Shown here: piece by piece, positions 8,267 through 15,963 of the stretch
Position numbering within the stretch: position 1 is the stretch's first letter
Layout of the letters: every line of letters begins with the position of its first letter
From: a virus
Virus record (IMG/VR): IMGVR_UViG_3300028388_004755
Span: 1 to 29,490 of that record
Reading direction: 5' to 3' (one strand)
DNA length: 29,490 bases
Program-made: the position numbers and the translations under genes
The notes under the pieces: model-generated
What the model was told of the DNA's origin: nothing
Seen by the model: the letters and a program-made list of their open reading frames with translations, nothing else
The model's database searches: none

Positions 8267-8313
8267 TTGTTGTGGGCATTTGTGAAATCGCAATCCACAA
8301 AAAACCACAACAA
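8267..8313. promoter_or_regulatory. 47-bp dyad at the divergent late promoters, candidate Ogr box
   Basis: The arms are TTGTTGTGG (8267-8275) with TTTGTG (8279-8284), and the mirror CACAAA (8296-8301) with CCACAACAA (8305-8313), centred on 8290. It lies between the divergent P and O genes, 44 bp upstream of P and 77 bp upstream of O. The TTGTG half-sites repeat at 10 bp on each side, one helical turn. P2 Ogr sites are TGT-N12-ACA at about -55; the inner pair here is TGT-N13-ACA. The symmetry is certain from the sequence; the assignment to Ogr is inference. Confidence 0.65.
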
Positions 8314-8390
8314 AAACGCCTGGCGACGGCGTTGGCGCGGCGATTAAGGTGCGCTCATCAACGAACGACGACACCCATGAGACCAATTCG

Positions 8391-9242
8391 ATGCCAAAAC
8401 TGCTGACTCACTTCGTCACCATCGCCACCGCCGGTGCAACTCTCGATGGACGCGAAATTAAAGAGGAATGGCTGCAGCAGGTCGCCAAAAACTACGACCC
8501 GGACCTGTACACCGCCGTCATCAATTTTGAGCACATCCGCAACTTTGGAAATTTTGGAACGGTGCAGGCGGTTCGGTTGGGCCGAAGCAAAAGCGGCAAA
8601 ACCACGTTGGAAGCACAACTGGCCCCCAACCCGCGCATGATCGAGCTGAACAAGAGCGGCCAAAAACTGTTCACCAGCGCCGAAATTAAAATCAAGTTTG
8701 CCGACACCGGCGAGGCCTATTTGTTTGGCTTGGCGCTCACCGATTCACCCGCCAGCCTGGGCACCACCCTGATCGAACTCAGTGCACAAGAAACCAACCA
8801 CTGCTACAGCGAACCGCTGGAGCTGAATCTCGACGCGCCCGCTGACATCGAAGCCGAAGCGGGTATGAAAGCCCTGCTCTCCACCCTGACCCAACTGTTC
8901 CGCAAAGAGGCTCACAGCCCCGAGCCAGCACAGGATGAACACATGAATGATAAACAACTGAAACAACTGCTGGACGCCCAAAGCCAGCACTTCGCCACCC
9001 TCAATACGACCATTGCCGACGCCCTGGCCAAAGCCACGATGCCCAGCACCGAGACGACCGAACCGCCAGCGCCTGAAGGCGACGACACCAGTGGCGAAAC
9101 CTATGCCAGCCAGGCGTCCGTCGAGCAGTTGACCACCCAGGTCGAGCAACTGAGCGCCCAGCTGACTCAAGCCTTGGAAGGCAAGGTGACCACCCCCGTT
9201 CCGCCGCAAACCGGCAGCGAATCCGAACCCGCTTTCGTTTAA
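8391..9242 (+). CDS. O: capsid scaffolding protein / maturation protease (P2 gpO family)
   Basis: A 283-residue protein with an N-terminal serine-protease domain and a C-terminal scaffold, as in P2 gpO. Asp19 and His48 sit at the positions known for two of the P2 triad residues, and a serine in LTDSPASLGT (about Ser119) is the likely nucleophile. The C-terminal part is rich in Gln/Glu helices (QLKQLLDAQSQ, VEQLTTQVEQLSAQL), typical of scaffolds. It guides prohead assembly, then cleaves itself and other capsid proteins. The start at 8391 (MPKLLTHF) aligns the catalytic residues better than the GTG at 8349, but its ribosome binding site is weak. Confidence 0.92.
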   Translation: MPKLLTHFVTIATAGATLDGREIKEEWLQQVAKNYDPDLYTAVINFEHIRNFGNFGTVQAVRLGRSKSGKTTLEAQLAPNPRMIELNKSGQKLFTSAEIKIKFADTGEAYLFGLALTDSPASLGTTLIELSAQETNHCYSEPLELNLDAPADIEAEAGMKALLSTLTQLFRKEAHSPEPAQDEHMNDKQLKQLLDAQSQHFATLNTTIADALAKATMPSTETTEPPAPEGDDTSGETYASQASVEQLTTQVEQLSAQLTQALEGKVTTPVPPQTGSESEPAFV

Positions 9243-9287
9243 CACCTGGCCCATCACGGAATGGTCCAAACCCAGGGAAACCTTTAG

Positions 9288-10310
9288 ATGAAAAACATCA
9301 CCCGCGAAAAATACGCCCTCTTACTGGCCGCCATGGCCAGCAGCTACGGCGTCGCCGACCCGACCAAAAAATTCAGCGTGCAGATCCCCATCGAGACGGC
9401 GCTCAACGATGCTATTCAGGAATCGAGCGCCTTTTTAAGCCGCATCACCATGACCGGCGTCACCGACAGCGCTGGTCAGGCGTTGGAGATGGGCATTTCC
9501 GGCCTGCTAGCGAAGCGCACCAACGTCAGCAACAAAGATCGTCAGCCAAAAATGCTGGGCGGCCCGGATGGTTCCGAGTGGGCCACCAAGCTGACCGAAT
9601 TCGATGTCGGCATTCCTTACAACATTCTCGATGTCTGGGCGCGTTACCGCGACTTTGCTGCCCGCTACATGCGCCAGGTGTATCAGTCGATTGCGCTCGA
9701 CCGCATGACCGTCGGTTTCCACGGCCAAAGCGCCGCCGCTGAAACCGATGCCGACGCTAACCCGTTGGGCCAGGACGTGAACATCGGCTGGCTGAAAATT
9801 TTGGAAACGCAGAACCCTGGCCACTTTATGACAAGCGGTAAAACCGAAGGCGAAATCACCATCGGCAAGGCCGACGGTAACGACTACGCCAACCTGGATG
9901 CCTTTGTGTACGACCTCTATTCCGGCATTCCGGTGGAGCGCCGCAGTGGCTCAGAAGTGGTGATCGTCGGCCAGTCGCTGGTCTCCGATGATATGAATCG
10001 CATCATTTCCGACCACGCCACCACCCCGACTGAAAAGTCGGTGGGCATCATCGAGCTGTCGAAGAGTTACGGCGGCCTGCCGGCCATTCAGGTGCCACGC
10101 TTCCCCGACACCGGTGTGGTGGTCACCGACCTGAACAACCTGCACCTCTATTACCAGGAATCGGCCACCCGTCGGCACACCGACGAACAGCCACAGCGCA
10201 ACCGCGTGGTCGACTTCATCAGCAGCAACGACGCCTACGCCATTGGCGACGTGAAAGCCATGGTCGCGGCCAAGGCCGAGAACGTGAAGATTCGCCACGA
10301 AGCGGCCTAA
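9288..10310 (+). CDS. N: major capsid protein (P2 gpN family)
   Basis: A 340-residue protein of the P2 capsid family, with the N-terminal NITREKYALLLAAMASSYGV, the domain around GISGLLAKRTNVSNKDRQPK, and the C-terminal RRHTDEQPQRNRVVDFISSN. The HK97-fold shell is built from cleaved copies of this protein, with gpO as scaffold and protease. It follows O by 45 bp and is followed by a strong hairpin, which may stabilise the mRNA end of this highly expressed gene. The length fits the family (P2 N is 357). Confidence 0.95.
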   Translation: MKNITREKYALLLAAMASSYGVADPTKKFSVQIPIETALNDAIQESSAFLSRITMTGVTDSAGQALEMGISGLLAKRTNVSNKDRQPKMLGGPDGSEWATKLTEFDVGIPYNILDVWARYRDFAARYMRQVYQSIALDRMTVGFHGQSAAAETDADANPLGQDVNIGWLKILETQNPGHFMTSGKTEGEITIGKADGNDYANLDAFVYDLYSGIPVERRSGSEVVIVGQSLVSDDMNRIISDHATTPTEKSVGIIELSKSYGGLPAIQVPRFPDTGVVVTDLNNLHLYYQESATRRHTDEQPQRNRVVDFISSNDAYAIGDVKAMVAAKAENVKIRHEAA

Positions 10311-10313
10311 CCC

Positions 10314-10331
10314 GGTGGGCTTCGGCCCGCC
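10314..10331 (+). terminator. UUCG hairpin after the capsid gene
   Basis: GGTGGGC (10314-10320) pairs with GCCCGCC (10325-10331) around a TTCG tetraloop, with one G-U pair. It begins 3 bp after the capsid stop codon. The downstream tail CCTTTGATTT is too poor in T for an efficient terminator, so an mRNA-protecting or processing hairpin is as likely. Confidence 0.45.
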
Positions 10332-10352
10332 CCTTTGATTTCGGAGAACGTC

Positions 10353-11066
10353 ATGACCACCCCATTCCAGCGCCACAAAGCCGAGGCGGAACGCCAGCAG
10401 GCCATTGCCGCTCAGCAACGCCAGCTGGCGAGCAATGCCCCTGCCAAACCACAGCCAGACCCGACCAATTACGGCGAGTTCGAAGTACTCAAGGGCAGCT
10501 TGCAGCAGGACGTCACCGCCCTGGCCAACCTGCCCTCGGGCGCGGACAAGGTCGCCCGTAAAGGCGAGCTGGGTCAGAAATACCTGAGCCACGTTCAGGC
10601 TTATTTAGACGGCGGTTCGGTGTATGCAAACCCGGTACTGGTTCAGGTGGTGATCTGGCTGTTCGACGCGGGCCGCATCGACCAGGCACTGCCATTGGCG
10701 TTCACCGCCATCGAGCAGGCGCAAGTGATGCCCGACCAATTCAACCGCAACCTGGCCACCTTCGTCGCCGACAGCGTACTGGCTTGGGCCGAAGCCGAAC
10801 TGAAAGCCGATCACGGCATCGAGCCTTATTTCACCAGCGTCGAAACCGCCCTGCACAGCTGGCCGGTACCGGATGTGGTCAAACTGAAATACGCAAAACA
10901 ACGCGGCCTGATTGCTTTCGATGCCAAGGATTACCAGGAAGCCGTGCTGCAGTTCCAACGCGCCGAGGCACTGGAAGCCACCGCTAACGGCACGAAGGCC
11001 CAGGTGAAAACCAAGCTGGCCGAAGCGCAAAAACACCTGGCTGCCCAGCAGCCAAAAACCGACTGA
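10353..11066 (+). CDS. M: terminase small subunit / endonuclease (P2 gpM family)
   Basis: A 237-residue protein of the P2 gpM family, the partner of gpP in cos cleavage. Typical features are the N-terminal TPFQRHKAEAERQQ, the conserved core around YVHP-like positions (SHVQAYLDGGSVYANPVLVQVVIWLFDAG region), and a C-terminal TPR-like helical segment (KYAKQRGLIAFDAKDYQEAV). ATG 10353 was chosen because GGAG lies 8 bp upstream, whereas the in-frame TTG at 10335 has none. It lies between two hairpins, one before and one after the gene. Confidence 0.92.
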   Translation: MTTPFQRHKAEAERQQAIAAQQRQLASNAPAKPQPDPTNYGEFEVLKGSLQQDVTALANLPSGADKVARKGELGQKYLSHVQAYLDGGSVYANPVLVQVVIWLFDAGRIDQALPLAFTAIEQAQVMPDQFNRNLATFVADSVLAWAEAELKADHGIEPYFTSVETALHSWPVPDVVKLKYAKQRGLIAFDAKDYQEAVLQFQRAEALEATANGTKAQVKTKLAEAQKHLAAQQPKTD

Positions 11067-11075
11067 CCCCACCGT

Positions 11076-11146
11076 CAGAAGGGCGCCCCGTCGTGATCTC
11101 AATGGCGAGGCCATCCGGGTTAGCGACGGTCAGCGCCCTTTCTTTT
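11076..11146 (+). terminator. three-tier stem-loop between M and L
   Basis: Three nested perfect stems are visible: AAGGGCG (11079-11085) with CGCCCTT (11134-11140), CCGTCG (11088-11093) with CGACGG (11124-11129), and ATGGC (11102-11106) with GCCAT (11110-11114). The element is followed by TCTTTTGATT. It could act as a terminator/attenuator or as an RNA-processing site within the late operon; all downstream genes depend on readthrough, so full termination is unlikely. Confidence 0.6.
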
Positions 11147-11172
11147 GATTGGAATTGAAACTGGAGCAAGGC

Positions 11173-11640
11173 ATGACGCAGAACATCGGCTTTCAGCCGG
11201 ATCCGAACACTCAACGTAGTGATGAAACCATCGCCAATGGCTGGTTTCCGTCGCTGTCGGTAGCCGCCTTTGCGGACACCATGGGTGTGCCTTCGGAACT
11301 GCCGAACGCCATTGTTAAAGCCGCCTTGCTGCAGGCCATCGGCCAGGTGAACCAGGACGTCGATTCGCTGCGCGTTCGGCACCCCAATGCCGCCAAATTG
11401 GCCGAAGTGGAAGCCGACACCCTGGGTGATGAATCCGCCCTGGTGTTCTGGTACCGGCAGGCCGTTTACAACCGCGCCAAAGCGCGCCTGGTGCGCGACC
11501 AGATCAGCATCGGCCGCAAACCCAACGCCGAGAGCGAAGCCAAAACCGGTGTTGAGCTGGTCAACCATTTCGACGCGGAAGCCAGCGCGGCCATCGCCGC
11601 TCTGTTCGGTTCCAGCAACCTGCGGACGGTGCTGATATGA
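11173..11640 (+). CDS. L: head completion/stabilisation protein (P2 gpL family)
   Basis: A 155-residue protein of the P2 gpL family that stabilises the filled head. Family-like features are the opening around NGWFPSLSVAAFADTMGVP, the middle LLQAIGQVNQDVDSLR and the LVFWYRQAVYNRAKA helix. ATG 11173 was chosen over a TTG at 11149 because GGAG precedes it and upstream codons belong to the tail of the stem-loop. The stop overlaps the start of the next gene (ATGA). Confidence 0.88.
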   Translation: MTQNIGFQPDPNTQRSDETIANGWFPSLSVAAFADTMGVPSELPNAIVKAALLQAIGQVNQDVDSLRVRHPNAAKLAEVEADTLGDESALVFWYRQAVYNRAKARLVRDQISIGRKPNAESEAKTGVELVNHFDAEASAAIAALFGSSNLRTVLI

Positions 11641-12092
11641 ACAGCCTGAACGCCTTGCAAAGCGTCATCGATGACAACTTGCCGTTGCTGAGTATTCAGC
11701 ATCCACAGCGCGAACTGTGGCTGGAACAAGGCCGCTTGGTACCGGGCAGCAACAAGACCGACGAACGCGGTTTCCACGCGCTCGATCTGGAATACCGCCT
11801 GGTGTTGGCCGTCGATCAACTGCCCCGCCAACACGCCAGTCTGTTGGCTCTGTTGGTGCACCAGTTTGTCGGCACCCTGGACCGCGAAGGCGGCCTGAAC
11901 CCACCGGACATCGAAGTACACCCGAACGACGAACGCACCGCTGACGTTGAAATCACCGTCGACGTGCGCGACCCGGTACACCTGGTGGAAGTGCAACACA
12001 GCCCGATCGAATTCAACGGCAAAAAATGGGGCTTTGGCGAAGGCAGCCTGGCCATCGCCGATCAGCTGGGAGGCGTGCATGTTAACGGTTGA
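11637..12092 (+). CDS. R: tail completion protein (P2 gpR family)
   Basis: A 151-residue protein matching P2 gpR in size, position and pattern: an N-terminal helix (LNALQSVIDDNLPLLS), the segment LDLEYRLVLAVDQLP, and a C-terminal half with the DVRDPVHLVEVQ strand. gpR closes the head-proximal end of the tail and is needed for tail-to-head joining. It overlaps L by 4 bp and the following S-like gene by 14 bp, which suggests coupled translation. Confidence 0.85.
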   Translation: MNSLNALQSVIDDNLPLLSIQHPQRELWLEQGRLVPGSNKTDERGFHALDLEYRLVLAVDQLPRQHASLLALLVHQFVGTLDREGGLNPPDIEVHPNDERTADVEITVDVRDPVHLVEVQHSPIEFNGKKWGFGEGSLAIADQLGGVHVNG

Positions 12093-12717
12093 TCTCGAAG
12101 GCTTACTGCCCGCCCGCAAACAGCTGCAGGCATTGGCGCTGACACCCGCCAAGCGCAAGCGCTTTCACAAGCAGCTGGGCCAGGAAGTGATCAAGACCGG
12201 CCGAGCCAACATCCGCGCCCAACGCACGCTCGATGGCAGACCGATGACGCCCCGCAAAAACGGTAAGGCCAAGGTGCTGCGCCGGATGATGCGTGGCGTC
12301 AAAGCCTGGTCTGGCCCTAACCAGGTAAAAGTCAGCTGGACCAATACCCGCGCTGGCCAGGTGGCTCGCGCTCACCAGGAAGGCCAGACCGAACGCATGA
12401 CCGCCGCCAAGGCGGCACGTCGAGCTGGCACACCGGACTACGACGCCCCGGCCACCCGCACCCAGGCACGCGCTCTGATCAAAGAAGGCTACCGGCACCC
12501 ACGCGGTGGTCGCGTCAGCATGAAGTGGATCACCGAGCACATGAGCCTGGGCCAGGCTGGCGTGGTGCTGCGCTCAATGCGCGACGCGCCACCGAAGCAG
12601 AGCTGGGAAATCGAGACACCCGCACGACCGTTTTTTGGCCTGACCCGTGGCGACATAAAGCACTGGGCTGACCACCTCATCACCACCTTGACCCGATCAG
12701 CGCGCAAGCGCCATTAG
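12079..12717 (+). CDS. S: virion morphogenesis protein (P2 gpS family tail completion)
   Basis: A 212-residue basic protein of the phage virion morphogenesis family. It begins MLTVDLEGLLPARKQLQ, followed by RKRFHKQLGQEVIKTGRANI and the family signature RTLDGRPMTPRKNGK; near the C-terminus is PARPFFGLT. The start at 12079 has GGGAGG about 5 bp upstream; the reading frame continues further up but only as a shadow of R. It probably acts with R in finishing the tail. At 212 residues it is longer than P2 S (150), owing to an extra middle segment. Confidence 0.85.
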   Translation: MLTVDLEGLLPARKQLQALALTPAKRKRFHKQLGQEVIKTGRANIRAQRTLDGRPMTPRKNGKAKVLRRMMRGVKAWSGPNQVKVSWTNTRAGQVARAHQEGQTERMTAAKAARRAGTPDYDAPATRTQARALIKEGYRHPRGGRVSMKWITEHMSLGQAGVVLRSMRDAPPKQSWEIETPARPFFGLTRGDIKHWADHLITTLTRSARKRH

Positions 12718-12730
12718 GAGCAGCAACGAC

Positions 12731-13852
12731 ATGGCCACTGGCACAGTCACCATTACCCAAGAAAACAACTTTTCAGGCGGCATCGATGACGTTGAACGGC
12801 GCGTGCTGTTCATCGGCCAGGCCGCCACCGGCGCTCAAACCGATGCTGTGCTGGCCCTGAGTGCTCAGAGCGATCTGGATGCCGTGCTCGGCAACGACGA
12901 CAGCGAGTTGAAAACCAACATCGATGCGGCCCGCTTGAATGCCGGTTCCAATTTCACGGCCTGGGCCATTGCCCTGGGCAACCTTACCTGGGAGCAGGCA
13001 CTGGAACTCGCAATGGATGCACCGAACGATCTGAACGTCGAGCTGGTCGCCTTAACCACGCCGATCATCGACGCCGGTTTAATCGATGAGCTGCAGGCCG
13101 CTGCCATCAGCGCCAAGCAAGTCTGGGCAAAGCTGATCAGCTTTCACGTGGCGGTACCGGGCATCGATGCAGAAACCCAAAGCTGGGCTGAATACCAGAC
13201 CGCCACCGCAGCGCTGCAGGTCGACAAGGTCGCCAACCGCGTCTGCCTGGTACCGCAACTGCACGGCAACAACCTGGGCGTCGTCATTGGCCGGCTGTGC
13301 AACGACAGCGTCAGCCTGGCCGATTCGCCAATGCGCGTGCGCACCGGATCCGTTGAAGGCTTGGGCGATGCCCCGGTCGATAAAGACGGCGCTGCGCTGA
13401 CCATGGCCCACCTCGAAGCGCTGGCCTTGAAACGCTTTTCGGTACCGCAGTGGTATACCGGCCGCGACGGCATCTTTTGGGCCGACCACATGACGCTCGA
13501 TGCCGAAGGCGGCGACTTCCAGGTGTTCGAAAACCTGCGCGTGATCGATTACGTGACCCGCCGCGTGCGCCTGCTCGCCATCCAGAAAATCGCCGACCGA
13601 TCCTTGAACAGCAGCGAGTCGTCCACGGCCTTCCACCAGGGCTATTTCATGCAGCCCATTTTCGATGCCAGCAAGACCGTTCAGGTGGCCGGTGAGGTTC
13701 GCCCCGGCATGGTCCAGCCACCGGTCGATGGCGACATGACCATCCACTGGAACAACGCCGGAAGCGTCGATCTGTACCTGCTGGCCGCCCCTGTTAACAG
13801 CCCGAAAAAAATTGGCGCCCACATCGCGCTGGACCTGAACCGGCTGGGTTAA
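12731..13852 (+). CDS. tail sheath protein, HP1-like (DUF2586-type)
   Basis: A 373-residue protein in the position and size of the HP1-like sheath. It has the short N-terminal VTITQENNFSGGIDDVERRV, a middle domain including VPGIDAETQSWAEYQ, and a C-terminal part with RVRLLAIQKIADRSLNSS and FHQGYFMQPIFDASK. The C-terminus (APVNSPKKIGAHIALDL) resembles the last strands of sheath subunits, which exchange between neighbours. Sheath contraction drives the tube through the cell envelope. The preceding AGGAG and the tube gene 15 bp later fit a sheath-tube pair. Confidence 0.85.
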   Translation: MATGTVTITQENNFSGGIDDVERRVLFIGQAATGAQTDAVLALSAQSDLDAVLGNDDSELKTNIDAARLNAGSNFTAWAIALGNLTWEQALELAMDAPNDLNVELVALTTPIIDAGLIDELQAAAISAKQVWAKLISFHVAVPGIDAETQSWAEYQTATAALQVDKVANRVCLVPQLHGNNLGVVIGRLCNDSVSLADSPMRVRTGSVEGLGDAPVDKDGAALTMAHLEALALKRFSVPQWYTGRDGIFWADHMTLDAEGGDFQVFENLRVIDYVTRRVRLLAIQKIADRSLNSSESSTAFHQGYFMQPIFDASKTVQVAGEVRPGMVQPPVDGDMTIHWNNAGSVDLYLLAAPVNSPKKIGAHIALDLNRLG

Positions 13853-13867
13853 GCCGAAGGAGTTTTG

Positions 13868-14326
13868 ATGAACCGCATCAATGGAAAATCGTTCGACGTG
13901 CGCCTGATGGGCTTCATGATCCATGTGGAGTCGTTCACCTTGAGCATCGAGGACAACTCAACCACCGCCAAACAAAAAGGCGTGCCTAACGGCTGGCTGG
14001 AAGGCGACGTGGCCGCCAGTGGCGACATCACGCTCGACATCGCCAACTTCCAGTTGATCGGTGCCGCTGCCCGCGTGGCCGGTTCCTGGCGCGATCTGCC
14101 CGCCTTCCCGATCGATGCCTATGCCGCCGGAGCCAATACCGTTGGCCCAGAGCTAATGCACGTTCGCGCGCACGGCTGCAAGTTGAAGATCACCGATGTG
14201 ATGAACGTCGATCCGAACAGTACCGACAAGAGCACGGTCACGCTGTCGTATGAAGTGACCGACCCGAACTTTGTCTGGATCAACGGCACCCCTTACCTGC
14301 GCGACTCTGAGTTTCGCCTGCTCTAA
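13868..14326 (+). CDS. tail tube protein, HP1-like (DUF2597-type)
   Basis: A 152-residue tube protein beginning MNRINGKSFDVRLMGFMIHVESF, given here in part by its MNRINGKSF start and the VESFTLSIEDNSTTAKQKG segment. It then has ASGDITLDIANFQLI and a C-terminal VTLSYEVTDPNFVWING. This beta-rich pattern and its position after the sheath mark it as the inner tube. ATG 13868 was chosen over an overlapping TTG because GAAGGAG stands at ideal spacing. Confidence 0.88.
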   Translation: MNRINGKSFDVRLMGFMIHVESFTLSIEDNSTTAKQKGVPNGWLEGDVAASGDITLDIANFQLIGAAARVAGSWRDLPAFPIDAYAAGANTVGPELMHVRAHGCKLKITDVMNVDPNSTDKSTVTLSYEVTDPNFVWINGTPYLRDSEFRLL

Positions 14327-14340
14327 CGGAGACCCTAACC

Positions 14341-14808
14341 ATGACCCGTTTTGGTTTATCCCTGCGCGGCATCATCGAACGCGCCCTGACCCGCTACCAG
14401 CTGCCCGATTCAGAAGCTGCGGTGCGCTTGCTGCTGATGATCGCCGCCCACGAAAGCGGTGGCTTCACCTACTGCAAACAGGTGAATGGCCCGGCGCTGG
14501 GCGTCTTCCAGATGGAGCCGCCAACTTATCGCGCGGTGCTCGAATACCTGGAACGCAGCGGCCGGTTCCCATCAATCCCGCGCAACCTGCGCGAAGAACG
14601 CCTGGTGTTTGATGCCGACTTCGCCGCTGCCATTGCCCGCGTCTACCTGGTCAGCAAACCCGAGCCACTGCCCGAAGCTGACGACCTGGACGGCCTGGCC
14701 GAGTACGCCAAAAAACACTGGAACACTTACCTGGGTAAGGCGACGCCGGAGCAATACCACCGCGCCTTTCTGAAGCACGTTTGGGGTGATGACCATGGGC
14801 ATTCTTAA
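14341..14808 (+). CDS. endolysin, probable lytic transglycosylase
   Basis: A 155-residue protein with a lysozyme-like fold signature. The motif HESGG places a likely catalytic Glu at residue 38; PALGVFQMEPPTY resembles the GLMQI..T motif of lytic transglycosylases, and later AAAIARVYLV and AEYAKKHWNTYLG fit the helical core. It should cleave murein glycan strands at the end of the lytic cycle. No signal peptide is visible, so it probably depends on the holin encoded directly downstream, whose start overlaps its end. The family call is from motif reading only. Confidence 0.72.
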   Translation: MTRFGLSLRGIIERALTRYQLPDSEAAVRLLLMIAAHESGGFTYCKQVNGPALGVFQMEPPTYRAVLEYLERSGRFPSIPRNLREERLVFDADFAAAIARVYLVSKPEPLPEADDLDGLAEYAKKHWNTYLGKATPEQYHRAFLKHVWGDDHGHS

Positions 14809-15223
14809 AAATCTACTCAGTGGCGGCGGCGCCAAGTTAGTCGACGCCATTGGCGATGCACTCGACAAAGTCATCACCAGCGATGAAGAACGCAACGCAG
14901 CCAAAGCGTTGATGGAAAAACTGCGTCAGGAACCGGGTCGCTTACAGGTTGAGCTGAACAAAATCGAAGCGGCGCACCGCAGCATTTTGGTCGCGGGTTG
15001 GCGACCGTTCATCGGTTGGGTTTGTGGTGTGGCCCTGGCGTTCTTTTATGTGCCCAAGTTCATCGTCGCGCCCGGGATCTGGGTGGTTGCCATTCACAAC
15101 GGCGGCTGGATCGAAATTCCGCCCTATCCGGTGGCGGCTGACGGCTTGTTTGAATTGGTGTTGGCTCTGCTCGGCATGAGCACCCTTCGGACGGCTGAAA
15201 AGGCTATGGGGACAGCAGCGTGA
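14795..15223 (+). CDS. holin, 3TM type
   Basis: A 142-residue protein of the 3TM-holin pattern: an N-terminal amphipathic region (ILKNLLSGGGAKLVDAIGDALDKV), a charged helix with EERNAAKALMEKLR, the conserved AHRSILVAGWRPFIGWVCG, then hydrophobic segments at about 62-80, 84-95 and 110-126 ending LLGMSTLRTAEK. Such proteins form membrane lesions that release the endolysin. The ATG at 14795 has GGGGTG 6 bp upstream, but ATG 14789 and GTG 14786 are also possible. It overlaps both neighbours. Confidence 0.82.
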   Translation: MGILKNLLSGGGAKLVDAIGDALDKVITSDEERNAAKALMEKLRQEPGRLQVELNKIEAAHRSILVAGWRPFIGWVCGVALAFFYVPKFIVAPGIWVVAIHNGGWIEIPPYPVAADGLFELVLALLGMSTLRTAEKAMGTAA

Positions 15224-15477
15224 CGGACCTAACGGAAAACGAGGTCAAAGCGTTGGTGAAAACCGCCATGGAAGAATCGACCAAAAGCATTCTGCTTCAG
15301 TTGGGTATTGATTCGGACAACGCGCTGGACGTTCAAAAAGATCTGGCGTTTTTGCGACGCCAACGAGAAAGCAGTGAAGCCGTGGCCCGCTGGGTAAAAC
15401 GCGGCGTCATTATGACTGCTCTTTCCAGCTTGGCCACCGTCGTGTGGCTGGGCATTCAACAAGCCTTTAAGGGGTAA
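15220..15477 (+). CDS. small membrane protein of the lysis cassette
   Basis: An 85-residue protein starting GTG at 15220 and overlapping the holin stop. The N-terminal 55 residues are charged and helical (ENEVKALVKTAMEE, then DVQKDLAFLRRQRESSE). A single C-terminal membrane segment spans about 62-82 (GVIMTALSSLATVVWLGI). This size and topology recur next to phage holins; it may be a holin regulator, a second holin or a tail-associated membrane protein. No lipobox or Rz/Rz1 pair is seen here. Confidence 0.6.
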   Translation: MTDLTENEVKALVKTAMEESTKSILLQLGIDSDNALDVQKDLAFLRRQRESSEAVARWVKRGVIMTALSSLATVVWLGIQQAFKG

Positions 15478-15482
15478 CCAAG

Positions 15483-15758
15483 ATGAGCGCAACTACCAAC
15501 CCAAAAACCAACGTCACCATCGAAGCGGGTGAAGACGAACTGAAATTTAAAGTCGGCCTGACGGAATTCACTCAGTTCCAAAACGAGTTCATGCCGAACA
15601 ACAAGGTAGCGCCCAGCGTGAACTTTCTGAACAAGTGCGTCGATGAAGAACACCGCGACGCCGTGAACACACTGTGCGATCAAGGCATGGCCATCGAACT
15701 GGCGCAGCTTGTTTCCAGTGAATTCCAGCCGGCCATCGAGCTGAAGGTAAAAAAATAG
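15483..15758 (+). CDS. tail assembly chaperone, upstream frame
   Basis: A 91-residue protein in the usual place before the tape measure gene, with the pattern of phage tail assembly chaperones (NVTIEAGEDELKFKVGLTEF, then a helix around FMPNNKVAPSVNFL). These proteins coat the tape measure during tail assembly and play the role of P2 E or lambda G. The frame ends in TAG at 15756-15758, directly after a run of seven A that forms a slippery heptamer, so part of the product is probably extended in the -1 frame. ATG 15483 follows AAGGGG. Confidence 0.85.
   Translation: MSATTNPKTNVTIEAGEDELKFKVGLTEFTQFQNEFMPNNKVAPSVNFLNKCVDEEHRDAVNTLCDQGMAIELAQLVSSEFQPAIELKVKK
15749..15755 (+). promoter_or_regulatory. 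-1 ribosomal frameshift site in the tail chaperone gene
   Basis: The zero frame reads GTA AAA AAA TAG, which contains A-AAA-AAA, an ideal -1 slippery heptamer, immediately before the stop. Slipping back one base opens a 63-codon frame to 15946. A weak stem just downstream (GCGGG with CCTGC) may help. P2 E/E' and lambda G/GT use the same device. Confidence 0.75.
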
Positions 15759-15946
15759 AGCGGGTCGTCTCGGGCCTGCGCGATAACGGTCTGAATCAGG
15801 CGATTGTGCTGGCCCGTTTGTTTTTCGATGACGACGACCCGGACGAAACCACGCTCGGCCAGGCCACCTGGTTGTATGGCGACTTAGTCGATGCGATCGC
15901 AAGCGCGGTGCAGAAAGGCATCGTGCAGGCGTTCCCCAAAAAATAG
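15755..15946 (+). CDS. tail chaperone C-terminal extension made by -1 frameshift
   Basis: The -1 frame from 15755 is open for 63 codons, reading from IERVVSGLRDNGL through AIVLARLFFDDDDPDETT to a C-terminus AFPKK. It has no ATG, GTG or TTG with a ribosome binding site near its beginning, so independent initiation is unlikely. Fused to the upstream 91 residues it gives a product of about 154 residues, the equivalent of lambda GT or P2 E+E'. The acidic DDDDPDE stretch and helices are typical of the part that contacts the tape measure and tube. The start coordinate is the slip position, not an initiation codon. Confidence 0.72.
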   Translation: MERVVSGLRDNGLNQAIVLARLFFDDDDPDETTLGQATWLYGDLVDAIASAVQKGIVQAFPKK

Positions 15947-15963
15947 GTTGATGGCGTTACCCA

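Noticed and set aside
8224-8313. Longer N-terminus for the large terminase (TTG at 8313)
   Set aside because: The added 30 residues are encoded by the 47-bp dyad and are unlike other members of the family; the ATG at 8223 gives the normal length.
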